NCBI RefSeq assembly: GCF_009935905.1
Contig: NZ_PREX01000005.1
Location: forward strand, 29,542-93,541
Length of the DNA stretch: 64,000 nucleotides
Reading direction: 5' to 3'
Source: Alkalibacterium sp. MB6
GTDB taxonomy: Bacteria > Bacillota > Bacilli > Lactobacillales > Carnobacteriaceae_A
The position numbers were made by a program, and so were the translations under genes. Within the stretch, counting starts at the first letter, position 1, and each line of letters opens with the position of its first letter. Of this stretch, positions 1-8,759 are shown piece after piece. The notes under the pieces were generated by a model. It searched no databases, had not been told where the DNA came from, and worked only from the letters and a program-made list of their open reading frames with translations.

Positions 1-1
1 T

Positions 2-1579
2 TTTACAGGGGTAGAAATTTTTGAAAATGATATTATTATCGAGCAATTGTTCTCTCCTCTTTCTCCCGGATCGTCACTTGCCAACACACGTGTGTTAACG
101 ATCGGTGTATCAGGTCTTGTGGGTGGCCCATTTGTAGGTGTTTTTGTAGGTGGTATTTCCGCAATCATTCGGTATACCCAAGGTGGGGCAGAGCCGTATA
201 TTTACGTGGTCTCCTCTTTACTAATAGGGTTACTTTCCGGTTTATTTGGAAAACAATTTATCCGCAAAAACCAGTTCCCGAATTTTAAAGAGGGAGCTAT
301 TGTTGGGGTATTGATGGAAGGAGTTCAAATGTTTTCTATCTTGCTACTAGGAAGTCAATTTCAGAACGCCCTTTCCTTGGTTACTTTTATCGCCTTGCCG
401 ATGATTTTGATTAACAGTTTAGGAACAGCCATGTTTTTATCTATCATAGAGTCGACTCGTAGAAGAGAAGAACAAACTCGAGCTGTGCAAACTCACGACG
501 TTTTAGAATTAGCCAATAAGACTCTACCCTTTTTTCGACTAGGCCTACACGAACAATCGACAAAGGAAGCCGCCACTATTATAAAGGAATTTATAAAGGT
601 CGATGCCGTTTCCATTACTAATCACGAACGTATTTTGGCCCATGTTGGGGCCGCAAGCGACCACCATCAATCAGGCGAAGAAATCATCACTGATTTATCA
701 AGGGAAGTCATCAAGTCAGGCCAGACAAAAGAGGCCCATTCTCATGAGGCTATTGGCTGCCAAGTTCCTGGTTGTCCCTTAGAAGCAGCTGTAATCATTC
801 CTTTATATACCAAAGATCGAATCGTTGGCACATTAAAATTATATTTTACTGATAAAGAGGCGCTAACGTTTGTTGAGAGGCAGTTGGCTGAGGGTTTGGG
901 GAATATTTTTTCAAGTCAGCTTGAACTGGGCCAGGCGGAAGAAGAGGCACGATTGCTTCAAGATGCTGAGATTAAGTCACTCCAAGCCCAAGTGAATCCT
1001 CACTTTTTCTTCAATGCTTTAAACACGATATCAGCTTTGATTCGTGTAGATAGCGAACAAGCTCGCTCCTTACTCATTCATTTGAGCCATTTCTTTCGAG
1101 CCAACTTGCAAGGGTTTCGGACCAACTTGATTCCTTTGCATAAAGAACTGCATCAAGTCACGGCTTATTTGCAAATTGAACAAGCTCGGTTTCCTGAGAG
1201 AGTGAGTGTTCAAGAACAGATTGATGAGTCTTTGAAATCTGTTTTGGTTCCTCCATTTTTAATTCAGGTATTAGTGGAAAATGCGTTTAAACATGCCTTT
1301 AAAGAGCGAAAAACGACTAATGAGATTGTGATTTCTGTTTGTGAGGAATTAAATCATATACTTATAAGCGTGAAAGATAATGGGGCAGGAATTGTTCGGG
1401 AAGACAAGTCGGATTTAGGGAAAACCCCTGTCACTTCGACTGAAGGGACTGGCTCTGCTTTGGAAAATTTAACTAAGCGGTTAGTTAGTTTGTTTGGTGA
1501 AGAGGCCAAGTTACATTTTGAATCTGACGAGAATGGCACACTCGTTTGGTGTCGACTGCCCAAAAAGGAGGACAACTAG
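2..1579 (+). CDS. lytS: LytS-family sensor histidine kinase, 5' end outside window
   Basis: The reading frame is open to the first bases of the window, so the gene starts upstream; the TTG at position 47 is not the true start. 525 residues are present against about 580 for the family. Residues 1-150 are hydrophobic and match the end of the 5TM-LytS sensor region, 170-305 look like a GAF domain, and the kinase part has the phospho-acceptor motif QVNPHFFFNAL (His near 334) and an N box LVENAFKHAF near 425. The membrane kinase should phosphorylate LytT, whose gene starts one base after this stop codon. LytS relatives sense extracellular pyruvate or membrane potential; with a CstA gene next door, pyruvate is the more likely signal (inference). 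Confidence 0.93.
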   Translation, partial: FTGVEIFENDIIIEQLFSPLSPGSSLANTRVLTIGVSGLVGGPFVGVFVGGISAIIRYTQGGAEPYIYVVSSLLIGLLSGLFGKQFIRKNQFPNFKEGAIVGVLMEGVQMFSILLLGSQFQNALSLVTFIALPMILINSLGTAMFLSIIESTRRREEQTRAVQTHDVLELANKTLPFFRLGLHEQSTKEAATIIKEFIKVDAVSITNHERILAHVGAASDHHQSGEEIITDLSREVIKSGQTKEAHSHEAIGCQVPGCPLEAAVIIPLYTKDRIVGTLKLYFTDKEALTFVERQLAEGLGNIFSSQLELGQAEEEARLLQDAEIKSLQAQVNPHFFFNALNTISALIRVDSEQARSLLIHLSHFFRANLQGFRTNLIPLHKELHQVTAYLQIEQARFPERVSVQEQIDESLKSVLVPPFLIQVLVENAFKHAFKERKTTNEIVISVCEELNHILISVKDNGAGIVREDKSDLGKTPVTSTEGTGSALENLTKRLVSLFGEEAKLHFESDENGTLVWCRLPKKEDN

Positions 1580-2314
1580 ATGACATTACGCATTTTAATT
1601 GTGGATGATGAACCGCTAGCTAGAAATGAATTAACTTATTTACTGAAGCGAAATGAAGAAGTTGGCACAGTGGAGGAGGCTGATTCGATAGAAAGCACTC
1701 TGGAGCGATTACTTCGACAATCTTTTGATCTTATTTTTTTAGACATTCACTTAACTAACGAAAGTGGGTTAGATTTGGCAGAAAAGATAAATCGAATGCC
1801 AAACCCACCCCTTATCATTTTTGCCACAGCATACGATGACTATGCGATTCAAGCTTTTGAACGCAATGCTAGAGATTATGTATTAAAGCCTTTTGAAGAG
1901 GAACGAGTGAAACAAGCGGCCAAACGCGCAGCAGAATCTCTGAAGTCTACAGCTTCGTCTTTAAGTGAGAGTGAGATAGAAGACCGAACGGTTCCCATTC
2001 AAGCAGAAGAACGTATTTTTATGGTGAAACTCACTCATATCTTAGCTCTTGAAGTGAATCAAGGCGAAACGACCATTTACGGGAAATTAAGAGAATACAC
2101 CGTTCCCGACTCTCTTGCTTCTTGGGAGGAGAAACTCAATAGTCCCTTTTTTATGAGAGTCCACCGATCTTATGTTGTGAATATAAATGAAATAGTCGAA
2201 ATCCAACCGTGGTTCAATCAGACCTATCAATTAACATTAAGTAACGGTTTAAACGTGCCGGTCAGCCGATCTTACATGAAGGCCTTTAAAGAAAAGATGA
2301 ATTTGCTTAACTAA
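1580..2314 (+). CDS. lytT: LytTR-family response regulator
   Basis: 244 residues with an N-terminal receiver domain (LIVDDEPLARNEL; phospho-acceptor Asp in LIFLDIH near residue 54; Lys in YVLKPF near 104) and a C-terminal LytTR DNA-binding domain (about 140-240, ending FMRVHRSYVVNINEI). Its ribosome site AAGGAGG lies inside the last codons of lytS, so the two are translationally coupled and form a two-component pair. In Firmicutes such regulators activate pyruvate transporter or murein hydrolase regulator genes. Here the only downstream candidate is the CstA-type transporter, separated by a terminator hairpin and its own promoter. No LytT binding site could be identified with confidence. Confidence 0.95.
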   Translation: MTLRILIVDDEPLARNELTYLLKRNEEVGTVEEADSIESTLERLLRQSFDLIFLDIHLTNESGLDLAEKINRMPNPPLIIFATAYDDYAIQAFERNARDYVLKPFEEERVKQAAKRAAESLKSTASSLSESEIEDRTVPIQAEERIFMVKLTHILALEVNQGETTIYGKLREYTVPDSLASWEEKLNSPFFMRVHRSYVVNINEIVEIQPWFNQTYQLTLSNGLNVPVSRSYMKAFKEKMNLLN

Positions 2315-2333
2315 TCTCTTGTATCTTAGCCCA

Positions 2334-2390
2334 AGGAAAAAGCAACTGAGGTGATGTATCCGGCATCTCGGCTCCTTTTTCCTCTTTTTT
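2334..2390 (+). terminator. Rho-independent terminator of lytST
   Basis: AGGAAAAAG at 2334 pairs with CTTTTTCCT, with an inner stem TGAGGTG/CATCTCGG using GU pairs, followed by a T-rich stretch. It separates lytT from cstA. Confidence 0.75.
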
Positions 2391-2403
2391 GCCTAGTATT
2401 TCC

Positions 2404-2431
2404 TATAATGAACCTATAGAAAACGATTACA
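2404..2431 (+). promoter_or_regulatory. cstA promoter -10 with overlapping downstream cre site
   Basis: A perfect -10 TATAAT lies at 2404-2409 with no good -35, which suggests dependence on an activator such as LytT. AGAAAACGATTACA at 2418-2431 matches 13 of 14 positions of the CcpA cre consensus TGNAARCGNWWWCA and covers the expected transcription start. Carbon catabolite repression of cstA is therefore likely. Confidence 0.65.
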
Positions 2432-2446
2432 AATGGAGGAATCATT

Positions 2447-3925
2447 ATGGTGACATTATTAGGCGGTATTGCGCTATTAATTATTGGGTATTTCACTTAC
2501 GGTAAGTTTATTGAAAAGAACTTTTCGATTGAACCTGATAGAGTAACACCTGCAGTGGCATTAAAAGATGGGTATGACTTTGTGCCAATGCCTAAATGGA
2601 AAAATTCACTTATACAATTATTAAATATTGCAGGCACCGGACCTATTTTTGGTCCCATTATGGGAGCCTTATATGGCCCCGTTGCTTACCTTTGGATTAT
2701 TTTTGGGTGTATTTTTGCTGGTGCCGTGCATGATTACATGATTGGTATGATCTCTTTACGTAATGATGGGGCACATTTGCCCGAGTTAGCCAGTCGTTAC
2801 TTAGGCAAACCGGTTAAACATGTGGTAAATATATTTTCAATGCTATTATTGATATTAGTTGGGACCGTCTTCGTCACAACGCCTGCCAACCTGATTGCTA
2901 GTATCACGCCTAGTTGGATGACGATCGGCATTGCGATAGCCTTAATTTTTATTTATTATATTATTTCCACTATTTTACCTATTGATAAAGCGATGGGTAA
3001 AGTCTACCCACTCTTTGGAGCAATCCTTATTACAAGTACGGCCGCAATCGGAATTTCCTTACTGTTTGGCGGCTATTCTATGCCTAATTTAAGCATCGAT
3101 ACATTGCAAAATTTCCACCCTGGCGGTTTAGCTATCTTCCCAGGTTTGTTTTTCACCATATCTTGTGGAGCGATGTCAGGATTCCACGCTACTCAGACAC
3201 CAATGGTTTCTCGTACGAGTACCAATGAAAAAGAGGGCCGCTTCACTTTTTACGGTATGATGATTGCAGAAGGTGTGATTGCTATGATTTGGGCAGCAGC
3301 TTCAATGGCTCTATTTGGTGGTCAAACATTGAGCGAAATGATTAATGCCGGAACAGCATCATTGGTAGTAAATGAAGTATCCATTATGCTCCTCGGCAGT
3401 ACTCTTGGAACAATTGCCATTATGGGTGTTATCGTCTTGCCTGTATCTTCTGGCTTATCAGCTTTCAGAAGTTTACGGACTATCTTGGCTGACTATATCA
3501 AAGTGAAGCAAGATTCAATTCCAAAGATTTTAATGCTTACTATCCCCTTGTTCGCTATCTCTTTAGCTTTAACCTTTGTCGATTTTAATATTCTATGGCG
3601 ATACTTCAACTGGGCTAACCAGGTCACTGCAGTGATTTCTTTGTTGGTATCCACCCGTTACTTGTATTTGAAAGACCGTAACTACTATGTGACCTTGCTC
3701 CCTGGAGTCTTTATGCTATACGCTGTATCGGTTTATATTTTCAGCGAACCGATCGGCTTCGGTTTAGGTCTGACCCCTGCCGCTTACATTGGTGCAATGG
3801 TTATTTCACTCATCATCTTAGCAGTCTTTTGGGAAACAGGTAAAAAACAAAAAGCTCGTCTTTCTCCTGGCGATTCATTATTAAATGACCAATTGCCAAT
3901 AGAAGTAGCCTCTTATTCAAATTAA
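2447..3925 (+). CDS. cstA: CstA-family (carbon starvation / pyruvate) transporter
   Basis: 492 residues, nearly all membrane-embedded, with CstA family signatures: GTGPIFGPIMGALYGP near 60, GAVHDYMIGMISLRNDG near 90 and FFTISCGAMSGFHATQTP near 235. It has the short Firmicutes form rather than the ~700-residue E. coli CstA. Family members BtsT and CstA import pyruvate by proton symport and are controlled in E. coli by the LytS/LytTR-type system BtsSR. The same pairing here supports a pyruvate importer role; this is inference from family and neighbourhood. Ribosome site TGGAGG lies just upstream of the ATG. A cre site at the promoter predicts repression on preferred sugars. Confidence 0.9.
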   Translation: MVTLLGGIALLIIGYFTYGKFIEKNFSIEPDRVTPAVALKDGYDFVPMPKWKNSLIQLLNIAGTGPIFGPIMGALYGPVAYLWIIFGCIFAGAVHDYMIGMISLRNDGAHLPELASRYLGKPVKHVVNIFSMLLLILVGTVFVTTPANLIASITPSWMTIGIAIALIFIYYIISTILPIDKAMGKVYPLFGAILITSTAAIGISLLFGGYSMPNLSIDTLQNFHPGGLAIFPGLFFTISCGAMSGFHATQTPMVSRTSTNEKEGRFTFYGMMIAEGVIAMIWAAASMALFGGQTLSEMINAGTASLVVNEVSIMLLGSTLGTIAIMGVIVLPVSSGLSAFRSLRTILADYIKVKQDSIPKILMLTIPLFAISLALTFVDFNILWRYFNWANQVTAVISLLVSTRYLYLKDRNYYVTLLPGVFMLYAVSVYIFSEPIGFGLGLTPAAYIGAMVISLIILAVFWETGKKQKARLSPGDSLLNDQLPIEVASYSN

Positions 3926-3935
3926 CGCATAGAAA

Positions 3936-3976
3936 AACGACCTCTATCAAAAAATGATAAGGGGTCGCTTTTTTTG
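3936..3976 (+). terminator. Terminator between convergent cstA and phoR
   Basis: CGACCTCTATCA and TGATAAGGGGTCG form a stem with an A-rich loop, followed by seven T. The A-run on the left side allows weaker use from the other strand for phoR. Confidence 0.75.
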
Positions 3977-3983
3977 TTCTTCG

Positions 3984-5750
3984 TTATGTGCTGAGTGGCA
4001 ACCAAACGCTAAAGGTAGAGCCTTTTCCTTCTTCGCTTTCGAGTTCGATTCGGCCTCGACTGGTTTCAACTAGCCATTTAACAATAGATAAACCGAGTCC
4101 TGTGCCTCCTGAATTGCGGCTCCGTGCCTTGTCTACTCGGTAGAAGCGTTCAAAAATTCTTACTTGTTTGTCAGCGGGTATACCAATACCGTTGTCTTCA
4201 AAAAGGATTAATGCTTCATTCTTATCTTTTTTTATTCTAACAGTTACTTGTCCCTCTTCAGGAGTATAAGAGACGGCATTCCCAATGAGATTCAATGCAA
4301 TCTGTTTGAATTGATCACGGTCGACTTCCGCTTCTACACTGCCTTCTTCATGAATAGTGAACGTAATGCGTTTCAAGTCCATTTTTTGATGCAGAATATT
4401 GGCAACTTCCGTGATGACATCTTTTACTCGAACAGCTTCCACATGAGTGATCGCCTGTCTTTGTTCTAATTTAGATAGATGCAAAATATCTTCCACCATC
4501 CGGTCGAGCCTGATGGATTCTTTGTAAATGATTTTCAAAAATTCAACAAGGACATCTTCTTCATGCATCGCACCGTCTAATAAGGTTTCGCTAAAGCCTT
4601 TTAACGCCGTTATGGGTGTGCGCAACTCATGAGAAACATTCGCAACGAAATCTGACCGTACTTTTTCCAATCGCCTAATTTCTGTAATGTCGTACAGTAA
4701 CACGATAAAATTAATCGGTTGCCTGAATTGACCAAAGATGGGCACCACATTCGCATCCACGATCTTTTCTTCAGGATAATACATGGTGATTTCTCGGTTT
4801 TGAAGGGTTTCTTCTTCAAATGCTTTTTCAATCATTTCAACCAGACTAACACTATGAATGACCTCATTATAGGGCTTACCAATGTGCCCATAAAGATTAT
4901 CTTCCAACATTTCATTCATGGCTAAATTTACCATATCAATGTTTCGATCATTATCGACAACCAGTACACCGATGACCAAATGATTGATTAGCTCACGCAG
5001 TCGGGTATCATTTTCTTGAATTTCTTGCATTTGATTATCCAAATTACTAGCTAAGGTATTAATCGACATACCCAACTCATCGATATCGTCAAATGAACTT
5101 AAATAATAGCGGGTATCATAATCTTGCTTGGACAGCTTTTCCGTTACGTCTTTCATATAATCCAGCGGTTTGCTTATTTTTCTCGTCCAATAACTAATAA
5201 ATAGAAAGGCAAGTCCAATGGAAATCGTCATAAATAAGGAGATAATGAGCACGGTTTGTGTTGTCAAACCGGCCATATCTTCTACATTTTTCGATAAACG
5301 CAAGTACCCCAGTAGGTCGTCAGTTTCAGAGAAAATGGACGTGGCAACATAATATTGCGTGTCACCGGTGCTGGAACTGCGTCGGTTAAAAGAACTAATC
5401 TCTTCTTCTTGTATCAGCTGCTGAATTTCCGGCCGGTTTATGTGGTTATCTAGTTCATTTATATCTGCATGAGAGTCGTACAAAACCTCTCCAGAAGGTA
5501 AGATAAACGTGAGACGTTCTGAAACAATCCTGGCTGTCCGGTCGAGCCGTTCTGTTAAACCCGCCTCGTTAGTGTCGCTTAAATCTGTCAACTGACTGGA
5601 TAGCGTTAAGAGTTGCGATTGCAAATGCTCACCCTGTTGGTCGACTGATTGATTTTCAAGCGTGGATGATACGATCATAAAAAACAGTAAATTAAATAAG
5701 ATAGTCATGATAGTAAAGAATACCATGATTCGGCTTCGTAACTGTTTCAT
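3984..5750 (-). CDS. phoR: PhoR-type membrane sensor histidine kinase
   Basis: 588 residues. There is a membrane segment at about 10-30, an extracytoplasmic sensor region of about 130 residues, a second membrane segment near 165-188, then HAMP, PAS (VIGVLVVDNDRNIDMVN), HisKA with the motif FVANVSHELRTP (phospho-His) and HATPase_c with N, G1 and G2 boxes (NLIGNAVSYT, FEDNGIGIP, GGTGLGLSIV). It overlaps phoP by four bases (ATGA), so the two are co-translated. In Firmicutes this architecture is PhoR/PnpS, controlling phosphate starvation responses, or WalK. WalK is encoded elsewhere in this window inside a complete wal operon, so PhoR is the better name. No phosphate transport genes are adjacent. 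Confidence 0.85.
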   Translation of the reverse strand: MKQLRSRIMVFFTIMTILFNLLFFMIVSSTLENQSVDQQGEHLQSQLLTLSSQLTDLSDTNEAGLTERLDRTARIVSERLTFILPSGEVLYDSHADINELDNHINRPEIQQLIQEEEISSFNRRSSSTGDTQYYVATSIFSETDDLLGYLRLSKNVEDMAGLTTQTVLIISLFMTISIGLAFLFISYWTRKISKPLDYMKDVTEKLSKQDYDTRYYLSSFDDIDELGMSINTLASNLDNQMQEIQENDTRLRELINHLVIGVLVVDNDRNIDMVNLAMNEMLEDNLYGHIGKPYNEVIHSVSLVEMIEKAFEEETLQNREITMYYPEEKIVDANVVPIFGQFRQPINFIVLLYDITEIRRLEKVRSDFVANVSHELRTPITALKGFSETLLDGAMHEEDVLVEFLKIIYKESIRLDRMVEDILHLSKLEQRQAITHVEAVRVKDVITEVANILHQKMDLKRITFTIHEEGSVEAEVDRDQFKQIALNLIGNAVSYTPEEGQVTVRIKKDKNEALILFEDNGIGIPADKQVRIFERFYRVDKARSRNSGGTGLGLSIVKWLVETSRGRIELESEEGKGSTFSVWLPLST

Positions 5751-6454
5751 TTTGGCGCCTCAAATTTATAACCGAAACCTCGAGCCGTTTTAATATACTT
5801 CGGTTCTTTTGGATTGCTTTCAATCTTTTCCCTTAAGTGACTGATATGCACATCAACAATTCTCGTTTCTCCTGCGAAATCAAAGTCCCATATGGCTAAA
5901 AGGAGCTGTTCTCTGCTGAGGATACGGTTGCTGTGGCGGGCAAGGTAAAGCAAGAGTTCGAATTCTTTCGGTGTGAAATCAACTTTTTCTCCTTTGACAA
6001 TGACTTCATACTTGTCAGGGTAAATAGCTAAATCCTCGAATAAGAGTTTCGTTTCCTGTTCTTCTTGTTTGGTGTCTGGCGAGGACTGCTTGCTCAAAAG
6101 TCTAAAGATAGCTTTCATTCGAGCAAGTACTTCTCTAGGACTAAAGGGTTTTGTAATGTAATCGTCGGCACCAATTTCAAGACCAACAATTTTGTCTATT
6201 TCAGAATCTTTTGCGGTTAACATAATAATCGGCGTCTCTATTTTTTCCTGTCTTAACTCACGGCAAACATCCATGCCGTCTTTTCCAGGAAGCATAATAT
6301 CCAACAGAATAATATCGTAAACACCTTCTTTAGCCATGTCAAAGCCTTCTTGGCCGTCCATGGCGACATCAACTTCATAGCCGTCTTTTTCAAGATTATA
6401 TTGAAGGAGCTTTGCGATTGACAGTTCATCTTCCACTACTAAAACTTTTTTCAT
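5747..6454 (-). CDS. phoP: PhoP-type OmpR-family response regulator
   Basis: 235 residues. The receiver domain has VLVVEDELS, the phospho-acceptor Asp in IILLDIMLPG near residue 52 and Lys in YITKPFSP near 101. The C-terminal winged-helix domain is of OmpR/PhoB type (VDFTPKEFELLLYLARH; ETRIVDVHISHLREKIE). It lies immediately upstream of phoR with a 4-base overlap. The upstream gap contains an inverted repeat AACAGA/TCTGTT at about 6509-6526 near the probable promoter, possibly self-regulatory, but no clear Pho box of direct repeats was found. Symbol follows the paired kinase; an alternative is another OmpR-type regulator. Confidence 0.85.
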   Translation of the reverse strand: MKKVLVVEDELSIAKLLQYNLEKDGYEVDVAMDGQEGFDMAKEGVYDIILLDIMLPGKDGMDVCRELRQEKIETPIIMLTAKDSEIDKIVGLEIGADDYITKPFSPREVLARMKAIFRLLSKQSSPDTKQEEQETKLLFEDLAIYPDKYEVIVKGEKVDFTPKEFELLLYLARHSNRILSREQLLLAIWDFDFAGETRIVDVHISHLREKIESNPKEPKYIKTARGFGYKFEAPK

Positions 6455-6603
6455 GTGATCCTTCCTTAACTACTACATTTTATTTTGACTCTCTTTGCTA
6501 TCATTCTAACAGATTATTTTCTGTTTAACGACTGGCCATGAAAAGTTACGTGTCTAGAATGATGAAATGAACTTATTTCGTATGGGGGTCTCATCATACT
6601 CTA

Positions 6604-6686
6604 TTTTGATTACAGCTCATTCAATAATTTCCTTCCGAGTCGACATCATCTGCCGTTTTGATTACAACTCATTCACCAGCTTCCTT
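6604..6686. repeat. Two direct copies of a ~31-base sequence, 52-base period
   Basis: TTTTGATTACAGCTCATTCA at 6604-6623 recurs as TTTTGATTACAACTCATTCA at 6656-6675 (19 of 20 identical), and both copies continue to TTCCTT at the same offset (6629 and 6681). Function unknown. Confidence 0.7.
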
Positions 6687-6693
6687 ATGTAAA

Positions 6694-6825
6694 AGGGGCT
6701 GGGAAATAACTAGCTGAATTAGAAGACACCTTCAAATCTAGGAAAAATGATCCTTGATTTGAAGGTGTTTTTAATTACTCAGATTTATAAATTATTACTA
6801 AAAGGTGACTTTTTTCCCAGCCCCT
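6694..6825 (-). terminator. Long inverted repeat (AGGGGCTGGGAAA arms), likely mnmG terminator
   Basis: AGGGGCTGGGAAA at 6694-6706 is perfectly complementary to TTTCCCAGCCCCT at 6813-6825. On the minus strand, following the mnmG stop, the second arm is followed by TTTT. The arms enclose a second complete hairpin. Confidence 0.6.
6726..6772 (+). terminator. Inner hairpin with T-tract
   Basis: ACACCTTCAAATC at 6726-6738 pairs perfectly with GATTTGAAGGTGT at 6756-6768, followed by five T on the plus strand. It lies entirely inside the outer repeat of 6694-6825. Confidence 0.6.
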
Positions 6826-6836
6826 CCTTCTATGAT

Positions 6837-8729
6837 TTAGTTCTTCACTCGTTTGTGGTCGCCTTGTTCTACGTAAACCATCAAGATAGAAATATCAGAC
6901 GGGTTTACCCCGCTGATACGGCTAGCTTGGGCGATGGTTTCCGGGCGAATTTTAATGAATTTTTCTCTTGCTTCAGTTGCTAAGCTATTAATGTCATTGT
7001 AATCAATGTCTTCAGGAATACGTTTGTTTTCCATGCGTTTTACTTTTTCAGCTTTACGGATGGACTTGTTGATGTACCCTTCATATTTGATATGAATTTC
7101 GACTTGCTCTTTCACGTCTTTTGGCATCGGTTCTTCTGTTGGCGCATAGGGAATAATGTCGTTGTACTTCACATATGGGCGTTTGAGGAAGTCATAGAGT
7201 AGCATGCCGTCTTTTAATTGAGATTCGCCTTTTTCTTCCAAATAGGCTGCAACGTCTTTTGGTGTCACTCGAATGGTTTTCAAACGTTCCAATTCTTTTT
7301 CGACTTGTTCTTTCTTAGTCAAGAACGTTTGGTAACGGTCTTCAGAAAGTAAGCCAATATCATAACCCGTCTGGCTCAATCGGAAATCTGCATTATCGTG
7401 ACGTAAAAGCAAACGGTATTCTGCACGAGACGTTAGTAAACGGTAAGGTTCGCTTGTTCCTTTCGTAACCAGGTCATCGATCATCACGCCGATATACGCT
7501 TCATTACGTTTGAGAACAATCGGCTCTTCGCCTTGAACCAAACGCGCCGCATTGATACCAGCCATTAATCCTTGTCCACCTGCTTCTTCGTAGCCTGATG
7601 TCCCGTTCATTTGACCCGCTGTAAATAAACCGCCGATGCGTTTTGTTTCTAAAGACGGACGCAACTGATAGGGTTTCACGACATCATACTCGATTGCGTA
7701 ACCCGTACGCATCATTTTGGCATTTTCCAACCCTTCAACTGATTGTAAAACAGCTAGCTGAACGTCCTCTGGTAAAGAAGAAGACAGACCTTGGACATAA
7801 ATTTCATCTGTGTCGCGGCCTTCTGGCTCTAGGAATAATTGGTGACGCGGTTTATCGCTGAAACGAACCACCTTGTCTTCGATAGATGGGCAGTAACGAG
7901 CCCCTACCCCTTCCACAATTCCTGTAAACATAGGCGCACGGTGTAAGTTTTCACGGATAATGTTGTGAGACACTTCACTGGTATACGTCAACCAGCAAGA
8001 AATCTGCTCATCCAAATAGTCTTCGTCTGGGGTTTCAAAACTAAAGTGATGAGGCTCCACATCGCCTGGCTGCTCTTCTGTTACAGAGTAGTCAATGGAT
8101 CCTTTGTGAATTCTTGGAGGCGTTCCGGTTTTGAAGCGCTCCAGTTCAAAGCCTAATTCAAGTAAGTTTTCAGATAATTTGATGCTCGCCTGCGTGTTAT
8201 TCGGTCCGGATGAATACTTCAATTCACCAATAATAATCTCTCCACGAGAGGATGTGCCTGCCGTTAAAATAACAGCTTTCGAACGGTAAATGGCACCAGT
8301 ATTCGTTATAATGCCCTGAACTTGGCCCTGTTCTACAACCAATTCTTCAACAATACCTTGTTTTAAATCCAAGTTCTCTGTGCGCTCAATGGTTTTTTTC
8401 ATTTCATTTGAATACATGTACTTGTCAGCTTGAGCTCTTAACGCACGAACAGCTGGCCCTTTCGCTGTGTTTAACATGCGCATTTGAATATACGTTTTAT
8501 CAATATTCCGGCCCATTTCTCCACCGAGAGCATCGATTTCACGTACAACGATGCCTTTTGCCGGTCCGCCGATGGACGGGTTACATGGCATATGAGCAAT
8601 CATGTCTAGGTTCATAGTGATAAGCAAAGTGCTGACGCCCATTCGAGCTGCAGCCAAAGCCGCTTCTGATCCGGCGTGTCCCGCTCCTACTACAATAACG
8701 TCGTATTGTCCAGATTCATAAGTTTGCAT
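6837..8729 (-). CDS. mnmG: tRNA uridine-5-carboxymethylaminomethyl modification enzyme MnmG
   Basis: 630 residues, the normal length. The N terminus has the FAD-binding fold motif [21 protein letters not shown] at about 10-30, followed by the family block [13 protein letters not shown] near 47. GidA signatures GPKY-like region, [20 protein letters not shown] near 370 and [15 protein letters not shown] near 430 are present. It works with MnmE to install the cmnm5 group at wobble U34 of several tRNAs, using FAD and methylene-tetrahydrofolate. mnmE lies 30 bases upstream in the same orientation. The usual downstream rsmG is not present. Confidence 0.97.
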   Translation of the reverse strand: MQTYESGQYDVIVVGAGHAGSEAALAAARMGVSTLLITMNLDMIAHMPCNPSIGGPAKGIVVREIDALGGEMGRNIDKTYIQMRMLNTAKGPAVRALRAQADKYMYSNEMKKTIERTENLDLKQGIVEELVVEQGQVQGIITNTGAIYRSKAVILTAGTSSRGEIIIGELKYSSGPNNTQASIKLSENLLELGFELERFKTGTPPRIHKGSIDYSVTEEQPGDVEPHHFSFETPDEDYLDEQISCWLTYTSEVSHNIIRENLHRAPMFTGIVEGVGARYCPSIEDKVVRFSDKPRHQLFLEPEGRDTDEIYVQGLSSSLPEDVQLAVLQSVEGLENAKMMRTGYAIEYDVVKPYQLRPSLETKRIGGLFTAGQMNGTSGYEEAGGQGLMAGINAARLVQGEEPIVLKRNEAYIGVMIDDLVTKGTSEPYRLLTSRAEYRLLLRHDNADFRLSQTGYDIGLLSEDRYQTFLTKKEQVEKELERLKTIRVTPKDVAAYLEEKGESQLKDGMLLYDFLKRPYVKYNDIIPYAPTEEPMPKDVKEQVEIHIKYEGYINKSIRKAEKVKRMENKRIPEDIDYNDINSLATEAREKFIKIRPETIAQASRISGVNPSDISILMVYVEQGDHKRVKN

Positions 8730-8759
8730 AGCGTGTTCCTTTCTATTTCGATAGTCAGT

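Larger units (their letters stand above)
6455..6836. other. Non-coding gap between phoP and mnmG
   Basis: 382 bases without a convincing gene. It holds the phoP promoter region, two copies of a ~31-base repeat, and a nested pair of hairpins (see separate entries). In many Firmicutes rsmG, noc and parAB follow mnmG; none is here. Confidence 0.8.
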
